NCBI GenBank assembly: GCA_936933955.1
Contig: CAKZIN010000055.1
Coordinates: forward strand, 1 to 32,218
DNA: 32,218 nucleotides
Reading direction: 5' to 3'
DNA from: an uncultured Sphingopyxis sp.
GTDB taxonomy: Bacteria > Pseudomonadota > Alphaproteobacteria > Sphingomonadales > Sphingomonadaceae
A program made the position numbers and the translations under genes. Positions 13,560 to 19,608 of this stretch are shown here, piece by piece (position 1 is the first letter of the stretch; the number at the start of each line of letters is the position of its first letter). Under the pieces are notes generated by a model. It had not been told where the DNA came from and ran no database searches. It saw nothing but the letters and a program-made list of their open reading frames with translations.

Positions 13560-14242
13560 TGCGCTCGACCTGCAACTTTTCGGCCGAAGATCACGCGAAG
13601 GTCAGTGCGGCGATCCATATGGCGGAAGCGACGAGCGATGGGGAAATCGCGGTCGTGACCGCCTCCTCATCGGACAGTTACGCCGATTGGGCGATGGTCC
13701 TGGCGGCGCTGGCGGCGGCTGCCGTGCCGCTATGGGCAGCGTTCTGGCCCGCCTGCCTACTCTCACTCGTCGACACCGCCACTTTCGGTTGGGGTGAACC
13801 GCTCAGCACCAATCGCCTACTCTTGGCGGTCGCGCTGCTGACTTTGTGGAAGCTCGGCGCGGTGCGACTGATCCTCGCCTGGATGCCGCTGCGTCTAGCC
13901 TTGGTGCCACCGGGTATGAAGCGTCGTCGGGTGCGCCGCGCCGCCATTCGCGCCTACCGCATCGGGGTCGAGGCGCGCACTCGCGCGGCCACCGGCGCTC
14001 TCGTTTATCTCAGCCTCGCGGAGCGTCGGGCGGAGATCGTCGCGGATCAGAACATCAACGACCGCGTCGGACCGAACCCATGGGGCGACGCGATGGCGGT
14101 GCTGATCCATCACCTTCGCGAAGGGCGCGCGACGGAGGGGCTCGTCGCCGCTGTGGAGATGATCGGCTCCACCATCGCGCAGCACTTCCCGCGCAGCCAT
14201 GACGACAAGAACGAGCTTCCCGACCGGCTGATCGAGCTGTGA
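13559..14242 (+). CDS. TPM domain-containing membrane protein
   Basis: A second TPM-type protein of 227 residues without signal peptide. The N-terminal fragment SAEDHAKVSAAIHMAEATSD resembles the opening of TPM domains. Two or three membrane segments follow at about 42-105 (MVLAALAAAAVPLWAAFWPA and LLLAVALLTLWKLGA). The rest of the domain follows: ATGALVYLSLAERRAEIVAD, NINDRVGPNPWGDAMAVL and a final ELPDRLIEL. Such split TPM proteins usually follow a YgcG-like gene, as here. ATG 13559 overlaps the previous stop (GTGATG); GTG 13556 is an alternative. Its stop overlaps the Nudix start by four bases. Function unknown. Confidence 0.85.
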   Translation: MRSTCNFSAEDHAKVSAAIHMAEATSDGEIAVVTASSSDSYADWAMVLAALAAAAVPLWAAFWPACLLSLVDTATFGWGEPLSTNRLLLAVALLTLWKLGAVRLILAWMPLRLALVPPGMKRRRVRRAAIRAYRIGVEARTRAATGALVYLSLAERRAEIVADQNINDRVGPNPWGDAMAVLIHHLREGRATEGLVAAVEMIGSTIAQHFPRSHDDKNELPDRLIEL

Positions 14243-14811
14243 GCGACGATGCCCTGCCCCCGGCGGAAACCCGTTGGGAAGGCCGCTACATCGCCGTCGA
14301 ACAACGCGGGACTTGGGAGTATGTCCGCCGCGCGCGGGACATTCGCGCGGCGGTTATCCTCGCCATCGAGGAGCAGTCCGAAGGGCGCTCGGTAATCCTC
14401 GTCGAGCAGTATCGCGTGCCGCTCGGCAAGCGATGCATCGAACTGCCCGCCGGGCTGATCGGCGATGACGATGCGAATGAGCCCGCCGCCACCGCCGCCG
14501 CCCGCGAACTCGACGAGGAGACCGGCTATCGCGCCGCAGTGCTGAGCGACGCTGGCGAATATTACTTGTCACCGGGCATGGTGTCGGAGAGTTTCACGCT
14601 GTTTATCGCCCGCGGCCTCACCCGCGTGCACGATGGCGGCGGGGTCGAGGGCGAGAATATCGTCGTCCATCGCGTCGCCCTGCCCGCCCTCCCCGGCTTC
14701 ATCGCCGCCAAACGGGCGGAGGGGTGCGGAATCGACGTGAAGCTGCTCTTGCTGCTCGGCGCGGGACTGATCGAACCCCAGCCCAGCGATCAGCGGAAAT
14801 TGTCGGCGTAG
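14239..14811 (+). CDS. nudF: Nudix hydrolase, ADP-ribose pyrophosphatase type
   Basis: This is a soluble 190-residue Nudix hydrolase. The Nudix box is read from PAGLIGDDD through AARELDEETGYRA (the R-E-x2-E-E-x-G core at about residues 90-97). The N-terminal half (GTWEYVRRARDIRAAVILA, VEQYRVPLGKRCIELPAGL) and the later YYLSPGMVSESFTLFIA fit ADP-ribose pyrophosphatases, which split ADP-ribose to AMP and ribose-5-phosphate. It starts with GTG overlapping the stop of the TPM gene (GTGA), so it is coupled to that unit, though a functional link is not known. Its last 22 bases overlap the convergent NDUFS4-like gene. GDP-mannose or other sugar nucleotides cannot be excluded. Confidence 0.85.
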   Translation: MSDDALPPAETRWEGRYIAVEQRGTWEYVRRARDIRAAVILAIEEQSEGRSVILVEQYRVPLGKRCIELPAGLIGDDDANEPAATAAARELDEETGYRAAVLSDAGEYYLSPGMVSESFTLFIARGLTRVHDGGGVEGENIVVHRVALPALPGFIAAKRAEGCGIDVKLLLLLGAGLIEPQPSDQRKLSA

Positions 14812-15068
14812 GCCTGAAGCTTAAGCGTCTTTACCGGCGTCACGATTTCCTCGACGCGCAGCCCCGCCTTTTCCGCATAAGACAGCGCCGCCTCACGCGT
14901 AGGAAAGCGCAGAACGACTTGGCGCTGCGTATCGCCGCTCCCCGCCCATCCCATCAGCGGATCTGCGCGCTTGGGCTCCTGCGGCTCATGCTCTAGAATC
15001 CAGCGCCCCGCGCGGGCCTTGCCCGACTGCATCGCATTCTTGGGTTCCTGAAACAGTCGAGCGTCCAT
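14790..15068 (-). CDS. NDUFS4-like complex I accessory subunit (ETC complex I subunit family)
   Basis: This small protein of 92 residues belongs to the family of mitochondrial complex I subunit NDUFS4, known in alphaproteobacteria as a peripheral subunit on the hydrophilic arm of NADH:quinone oxidoreductase. The conserved pattern is seen in order: ARLFQEPKNAMQSGKARAGR, WILEHEP, ADPLMGWAGSGDTQRQV, LRFPTREAALSYAEKAGL and a final KLQAYADNFR. It stands 31 bases after the polyprenyl synthase and is far from any nuo gene in this window. Its end overlaps the convergent Nudix gene by 22 bases. Start ATG 15068 fits the family. Confidence 0.88.
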   Translation of the reverse strand: MDARLFQEPKNAMQSGKARAGRWILEHEPQEPKRADPLMGWAGSGDTQRQVVLRFPTREAALSYAEKAGLRVEEIVTPVKTLKLQAYADNFR

Positions 15069-15099
15069 GCCTGTCGCCTATCGCCGCCGCGCCCGCGGT

Positions 15100-16110
15100 T
15101 CAATAGCCGCGCGCGACCGCGAACTCCGCAGCCTCGACCAGCGCGGATTTCGCGGTTGACGGGCCGAACCCCGCCAGCGCATCGATCGCCCGCCGCGCGT
15201 AGAGCCGCGCGCGCTCGATCGTGTCCGCAATGGCGTCATGCTGGCGCAGGAGAGCGGTTGCGTGCGCGAGGTCCTCGTCGCTGATGCGATGACCCGCGAT
15301 CGCCGCATTCCAGAAGGCGCGATCCTCCTCGCTTCCGCGCGCGTAGGCGAGGATCACCGGCAGCGTCACCTTGCCGTCGCGGAAGTCATCGCCGACGCCC
15401 TTGCCCATGGTCGCGGCGTCGCTGGCATAGTCGATCGCGTCGTCGACCAGCTGGAACGCCACGCCAAGGTTGCGGCCATATGCGTCGAGCGCGTCCTCCA
15501 CCGCCTCGTCGCGTTCCGCCACCACCGCGGCAATGCGGCAGGCGGCGGCGAACAGCGCGGCGGTTTTGGCGGAGACGATGTGGAGGTAGGTTTCCTCGCT
15601 CGTGCCCACGCGGCGCTGCGCGGAAAGCTGCGCAACCTCCCCCTCCGCGATGATCGACGAAGCGCGGCTGAGGATTCGCAGCACTTTGAGGCTGCCGTCC
15701 TCGACCATCAGCTCGAACGAGCGGCTGAAAAGGAAATCGCCCACCAGGACGCTCGCGGGGTTGCCCCAGATCATATTGGCGGTGCGGCGCCCGCGGCGGA
15801 GCTCCGATCCGTCGACAACGTCATCGTGGAGCAGCGTCGCGGTGTGAATAAACTCGACCGTCGCGGCGAGCAGATGCTGGCGCGTGCCGCCGTAATCGAG
15901 CAGCCGCGCACACGCGCAGGTGAGCATCGGGCGCAGCCGCTTGCCGCCTCCCGCGATCAGATGACCGGCGAGTTCGGGGATCAGCGGAATGTCCGACTGC
16001 ATCCGCGCAAGGATGACCTGATTGACCGCATTCATGTCGCTCGCGGTCAGCGCGAGCATTGCGTCGAGCGACGGTGCGGTTGGGCGGAGCGGGTGGAGAG
16101 TGGCGCTCAT
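15100..16110 (-). CDS. ispB: All-trans polyprenyl diphosphate synthase (octaprenyl/decaprenyl, IspB type)
   Basis: This is a cytosolic class I isoprenyl synthase of 336 residues that builds the side chain of ubiquinone. The first Asp-rich motif is LLHDDVVDGSELRRGRRTAN (D-D-x2-D) and the second is LVDDAIDYASD. HLIAGGGKRLRPML is the IPP-binding Lys/Arg region before them. Sphingomonads use Q-10, so a decaprenyl product is expected, but chain length is not readable with certainty. ATG 16110 overlaps the histidine kinase stop (ATGA), placing it in the same transcript as a two-component system, which is unusual for this gene. Confidence 0.92.
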   Translation of the reverse strand: MSATLHPLRPTAPSLDAMLALTASDMNAVNQVILARMQSDIPLIPELAGHLIAGGGKRLRPMLTCACARLLDYGGTRQHLLAATVEFIHTATLLHDDVVDGSELRRGRRTANMIWGNPASVLVGDFLFSRSFELMVEDGSLKVLRILSRASSIIAEGEVAQLSAQRRVGTSEETYLHIVSAKTAALFAAACRIAAVVAERDEAVEDALDAYGRNLGVAFQLVDDAIDYASDAATMGKGVGDDFRDGKVTLPVILAYARGSEEDRAFWNAAIAGHRISDEDLAHATALLRQHDAIADTIERARLYARRAIDALAGFGPSTAKSALVEAAEFAVARGY

Positions 16111-17519
16111 GCCCGCCCGCCTTGCGCGATGGGGCGGCTTTTCGCAACCTCCGCCTCGGCTGCGGGCAAGGTAACGATCACGGCCAGCCCGCCCAAATCC
16201 TCACTCTCTTCCATGCGGACCGATCCGCCATAGGTTTCGACCACGTCGCGCACGATGGCGAGGCCGAGGCCGGTGCCGGGCTTGTCGGTGTCGAGCCGGA
16301 CGCCCCGGCGAAACAGCTTGTCGCGATCCTCCTCGGCGATACCGGGACCGTCGTCCTCGATCGTGAGCGTCAGGCAGGGCGTCCCGTCGCGCGCCGGGGG
16401 TGACGCCGCGACGGTCGCGAATACGCTCCCCCCGCCATATTTGGCCGCATTTTCGAGGAGGTTGCCGACCACTTCGTCGAGGTCCTGGCGTTCTATTCGT
16501 GCCCGCAAACCAGGGTCTCCGTCGGCATCGAAGCGCACTTTGGGGTAAAGCCGCGCCACCGCGCGTTCGACCCCCTCGACGATCTTCAACACCTCGGCGC
16601 AAAGCAGCGCCTGACCGCGACGCCCGGCGGCACGTGCGCGGGCAAGGTGATGATCGACGTGGCGCTTCATCGCTGCCGCTTCCCGCGCCACGGTCGCGTC
16701 GAGGTCAGCTTCACGTGCCACCGCGGCGTTGGTCAGCACCGTCAGCGGTGTCTTCAGCGCGTGAGCGAGATTGCCTGCGTGCCGCCGGGCTTCCTCCGCC
16801 TGGTGGTCGCTATGTTCGATCAGCGCGCCCAACTCGTCGACCATCGGACGCACTTCGTTGGGCATCGGCGCTTCGAGAAGCGAGCGATCGCCCTGCCGCA
16901 GTGCGGCGATTCCCGTCCGGATGCGCCGCAGCGGCCACAGCCCGTAGATCGTCTGCAATGCCGCGAGCACGGTCAAGCCAAGCCCCAGAATGGCGAAGCT
17001 GCGCACGATCACGCGCCGCACCTGCGCCAGCTGCGCATCGAGCGCTGCCCGGCTCTGCGCCACCTGAAAGCGCCAGATCACCGGCGAGTTGGGGAGCAAC
17101 ACGTCGCGCTCGACGATGCGCAGCGGCTCGGTCTGAAACTGCGCGCTGTCGTAGGCGTGGACCTTGTCGTCGCTATGCCCTCGCCCCGAAGACAGCGTCC
17201 GGTCCCACAATGACCGCGACCCCGCGGACGCCGCGCCCGTCCCGCTGATCTGCCAGTAGAGCCCGCTGTACGGTTCGATGAAGCGTTGTTCGGAGGGTTG
17301 CTGAACAAGGTCGATGCGTCCGTCCCTCCCGACCTCAGCCGAGCGGATCAGCGCGACCAGCAGATATTCGAGATTATCGTCGAAATTCGTGGTGATCGTC
17401 TGTGAGATGACGCGATCGAGCGCGAACCCGCCGCCGGACAACAGCAGCGCGATCCACGCCGCGGCGATGCCGATCATCCGCCGCCCGAGCGAAAAACTTC
17501 CCCGCCGCCGCCGCTTCAC
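16107..17519 (-). CDS. Sensor histidine kinase
   Basis: This is an inner-membrane sensor kinase of about 470 residues. From the N-terminus: a basic stretch KRRRRGSFSLGRR, TM1 (MIGIAAAWIALLLSGGGFAL), a periplasmic sensor of about 120 residues without known motif, TM2 (VIVRSFAILGLGLTVLAAL) and a HAMP-like linker. The dimerisation helix NLAHALKTPLTVLTNAA holds the phospho-acceptor His. In the ATPase domain the N box reads NLLENAAKYG, the G1 box EDDGPGIAEED and the G2 box GTGLGLAIV. GTG 17519 is chosen because it follows the regulator gene by 22 bases; ATG 17477 would trim 14 residues, and the frame to 17603 overlaps the regulator. With the PepSY-like protein upstream it resembles PhoQ-type systems, but the signal is unknown. 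Confidence 0.9.
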   Translation of the reverse strand: MKRRRRGSFSLGRRMIGIAAAWIALLLSGGGFALDRVISQTITTNFDDNLEYLLVALIRSAEVGRDGRIDLVQQPSEQRFIEPYSGLYWQISGTGAASAGSRSLWDRTLSSGRGHSDDKVHAYDSAQFQTEPLRIVERDVLLPNSPVIWRFQVAQSRAALDAQLAQVRRVIVRSFAILGLGLTVLAALQTIYGLWPLRRIRTGIAALRQGDRSLLEAPMPNEVRPMVDELGALIEHSDHQAEEARRHAGNLAHALKTPLTVLTNAAVAREADLDATVAREAAAMKRHVDHHLARARAAGRRGQALLCAEVLKIVEGVERAVARLYPKVRFDADGDPGLRARIERQDLDEVVGNLLENAAKYGGGSVFATVAASPPARDGTPCLTLTIEDDGPGIAEEDRDKLFRRGVRLDTDKPGTGLGLAIVRDVVETYGGSVRMEESEDLGGLAVIVTLPAAEAEVAKSRPIAQGGRA

Positions 17520-17541
17520 GCCACGGACGGAAGGCGCGCTT

Positions 17542-18207
17542 TCAGCCGATGGGATCGTCAAGCTGATAGCCGAGCCCGCGGATGGTGGTGATGACGTCGG
17601 CACCGAGCTTCTTGCGAATGCGCGTGACGAACACCTCGATCGTGTTCGAATCGCGATCGAAGTCCTGATCGTAGATATGCTCGATCAGCTCGGTGCGGCT
17701 CACCACCTTGCCCTTATGGTGGAGGAGGTAGGAGAGAAGCTTATACTCCTGCGCGGTCAGCTTCACCGGGTCACCGGCACGCGTCACGCGGCCCGAGCGG
17801 GTGTCGAGGCGCACGTCGCCCGCGACCAGTTCCGACGAGGCATTGCCGCTCGAACGGCGGATCAGCGCGCGGAGGCGGGCGATCAATTCCTCGGTCTGGA
17901 ACGGCTTGGCGAGATAGTCGTCGGCACCTGCGTCGAGCCCGGCGACCTTGTCCGACCAACTATCGCGCGCGGTCAACACCAGCACGGGGAAGTTGCGCTT
18001 TTCCTTACGCCAGCGGTCGAGCACGGTGAGCCCGTCCACCTCCGGCAGGCCGAGATCGAGGATCGCCGCGTCGTAATTCTCGTTGGCCCCAAGGTAATGC
18101 CCGTCCTCGCCATCGGTGGCGAGGTCGACGGCATAGCCTGCGCCCTCCAGCGTGGTCTTGAGCTGGCGACCCAGATTGGGCTCATCCTCGACGATCAGCA
18201 GACGCAT
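17542..18207 (-). CDS. OmpR/PhoB-type response regulator
   Basis: This encodes a 221-residue response regulator. The receiver (about 1-115) has the acidic pair VEDEP, the phosphorylated Asp in AAILDLGLPEVDG, Thr in VLTARDSW and Lys in YLAKPF. The C-terminal winged helix (about 125-218) has LTAQEYKLLSYLLHHKGKVV, SRTELIEHIYD and the recognition part TIEVFVTRIRKKLG. ATG 18207 is preceded by GGAGG at about ten bases; the frame upstream to 18321 is noise. It forms a pair with the kinase 22 bases downstream, and with a secreted protein 76 bases upstream. Confidence 0.93.
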   Translation of the reverse strand: MRLLIVEDEPNLGRQLKTTLEGAGYAVDLATDGEDGHYLGANENYDAAILDLGLPEVDGLTVLDRWRKEKRNFPVLVLTARDSWSDKVAGLDAGADDYLAKPFQTEELIARLRALIRRSSGNASSELVAGDVRLDTRSGRVTRAGDPVKLTAQEYKLLSYLLHHKGKVVSRTELIEHIYDQDFDRDSNTIEVFVTRIRKKLGADVITTIRGLGYQLDDPIG

Positions 18208-18283
18208 CGGCTCACAACCTCCGGCAATTTCGTGACGCTTTGGCGATAACGCGGGGTGAGGGCAAGCGGTGCCCGCGGGCGGA

Positions 18284-18727
18284 TCAGGGCTGGCGACCGA
18301 CGACGCGCCCGCTGCGCGCATCGACCATCACCACCACCAGCTGCCGACCATCGAGAAAGCGCAGCACATAGATCTGTCGACGCATTTCGAAGCCGGCGAC
18401 GCCGATGTAGTCCATCTCGTCATACGGCGATTGCGAGCGCAGCGAGGCGACGATCTCCGGCAGCGGACGTCCCATCCGCATCACCGGCCGATCCATGTCG
18501 AACGGCGACATCTCCGGCGGAGGCATGCGCACGCGGGGCACCCCGCGCGGCAGCTCGATGCCGCCTGCGGCTCCGACGTTCGCCGCAGCCGGAGGGCGGG
18601 CGCGCGGCGTTTGCTGCGCAGTCGCGGGACTCGCTACCGCCAGCCCCAGCACGCCCGCCAACATCACCGCCCAACGGCGCGTGACTTTCGTCAGGAGAGG
18701 GAAAGCGTGGGGCACCCGGCGAGTCAT
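18284..18727 (-). CDS. Secreted PepSY-like protein upstream of a two-component system
   Basis: This encodes a 147-residue exported protein. Signal peptide: RRWAVMLAGVLGLAVASPATA, cut after ATA-QQ. A Pro-, Arg- and Met-rich linker follows (LPRGVPRVRMPPPEMSPF). The C-terminal 60 residues (PLPEIVASLRSQSPYDEM, YIGVAGFEMRRQIYVLRFLD, QLVVVMVDARSGRVVG) have the helix-strand-strand pattern of PepSY domains. Such small PepSY proteins often precede an OmpR-type regulator and kinase and may modulate the sensor in the periplasm. ATG 18727 is chosen; ATG at residue 22 would remove most of the signal peptide's positive N-region. Confidence 0.8.
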   Translation of the reverse strand: MTRRVPHAFPLLTKVTRRWAVMLAGVLGLAVASPATAQQTPRARPPAAANVGAAGGIELPRGVPRVRMPPPEMSPFDMDRPVMRMGRPLPEIVASLRSQSPYDEMDYIGVAGFEMRRQIYVLRFLDGRQLVVVMVDARSGRVVGRQP

Positions 18728-18863
18728 CCATCTGAGAAGCGCCGCCGATTGGCGATGCCTCCCTGCCCTACGGCCACAGCATTGAATAGCTAATGAATGT
18801 TCTCGGCAGCACCGCGACAGGCGCCGCCACCTGAGCGGTCAGCGCGAATGCAGGCGGAGGGGA

Positions 18864-18938
18864 TGGTGGGCGCGGCAAGGATTGAACTTGCGACCCCTGC
18901 GGTGTGAACACAGTGCTCTACCACTGAGCTACGCGCCC
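18864..18938 (-). tRNA. tRNA-Val (anticodon CAC)
   Basis: Acceptor arms GGGCGCG and CGCGCCC pair over 7 bp, followed by discriminator A and an encoded CCA (18866-18864). The D arm is GCTCAGTGGTAGAGC. The anticodon stem CTGTG/CGCAG (one G-U pair) encloses TTCACAC, giving CAC, which reads valine GUG. The T arm is regular with TTCAATC. Confidence 0.93.
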
Positions 18939-18979
18939 GCCAGGTGGCGCCGGGGAGCCCGGCGTCATGGGGTGCGCGC

Positions 18980-19008
18980 GCCCTAGCGAGCGCGGCGCGC
19001 GAAGGCAA
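18980..19008 (-). promoter_or_regulatory. Possible tRNA-Val promoter
   Basis: Minus strand TTGCCT (19008-19003), a 17-base spacer and TAGGGC (18985-18980), about 42 bases before the tRNA. The -10 is weak, so this is a tentative reading. Confidence 0.3.
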
Positions 19009-19113
19009 GGGCACGCGGCACAATGACTGCCCCATCCGCCGCGAACCGAAAGTTCAGGCAAAGTTCACACCAAAAACCGCAGTTTCGGGCCAGCTCTGCC
19101 GCAGACGCAAGAA

Positions 19114-19141
19114 CGGCGCGGAGTGTCGCCACTCCGCGCCG
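19114..19141 (-). terminator. Terminator of hupB
   Basis: A perfect 12-bp stem, CGGCGCGGAGTG with CACTCCGCGCCG, and a 4-base loop, 27 bases after the hupB stop. On the minus strand TTCTTG follows. A strong intrinsic terminator despite the short U tract. Confidence 0.85.
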
Positions 19142-19168
19142 CTGTGTCTTGCCGCAAAGGCGCCGGTC

Positions 19169-19441
19169 TTAGTTGACCGCGTCCTTGAGGCCCTTGCCCG
19201 CCTTGAACTTCGGCTGGGTCGAGGCGGGAACCTGCATCGGTTCACCGGTGCGCGGGTTACGACCGGTCGACGCCTTGCGCTTCGAGACCGAGAAGGTGCC
19301 GAAGCCGACCAGGCGCACATCGCCGCCACGCTTCAGTTCGCCGGTGATCGCTTCGAACATGGCGTCGACCGCGCGAACGGCGTCAGCGCGCGCGAGACCG
19401 GTCTGTTCCGACACGGCGCCGATCAGTTCCTGCTTGTTCAT
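19169..19441 (-). CDS. hupB: DNA-binding protein HU
   Basis: HU is a small histone-like protein that bends and packs DNA. The product has exactly 90 residues, the family length. It starts MNKQELIGAVSEQTGLARAD and contains GFGTFSVSKRKASTGRNPRT, the arm region with the conserved G-R-N-P, then PKFKAGKGLKDAVN. AGAGGT precedes ATG 19441. It lies downstream of lon with a 167-base gap, as in many proteobacteria, and has its own terminator. A leader hairpin at 19465-19493 may influence its expression. Confidence 0.96.
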   Translation of the reverse strand: MNKQELIGAVSEQTGLARADAVRAVDAMFEAITGELKRGGDVRLVGFGTFSVSKRKASTGRNPRTGEPMQVPASTQPKFKAGKGLKDAVN

Positions 19442-19464
19442 GGTGACCTCTTCCCCTTGTTTCG

Positions 19465-19493
19465 TACGCCGGGGGACCCCCTGAATCGGCGTA
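19465..19493 (-). promoter_or_regulatory. Leader hairpin of hupB
   Basis: TACGCCG pairs with CGGCGTA (7 bp) around a GC-rich loop that can itself fold (GGGGG with CCCCC). It lies 24 bases before the hupB ATG in the lon-hupB gap. It may be part of the hupB leader, an attenuator, or the end of the lon message; no U tract follows. Confidence 0.4.
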
Positions 19494-19608
19494 TCCGGCG
19501 CGCACCAAAGACAGGAAAGTTGCGGCTGTAAAGAGCCTATCCGGTCGAAATCGCCGTTACGGCACGCTCCGTCGGTCAGACTCAGCGCCCAGCGAGCGGA
19601 CAAGCCAA

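Noticed and set aside
19442..19608. Extended open frame upstream of hupB
   Set aside because: HU has a fixed length of about 90 residues and the ATG at 19441 has its own ribosome binding site; the upstream part is the lon-hupB gap.
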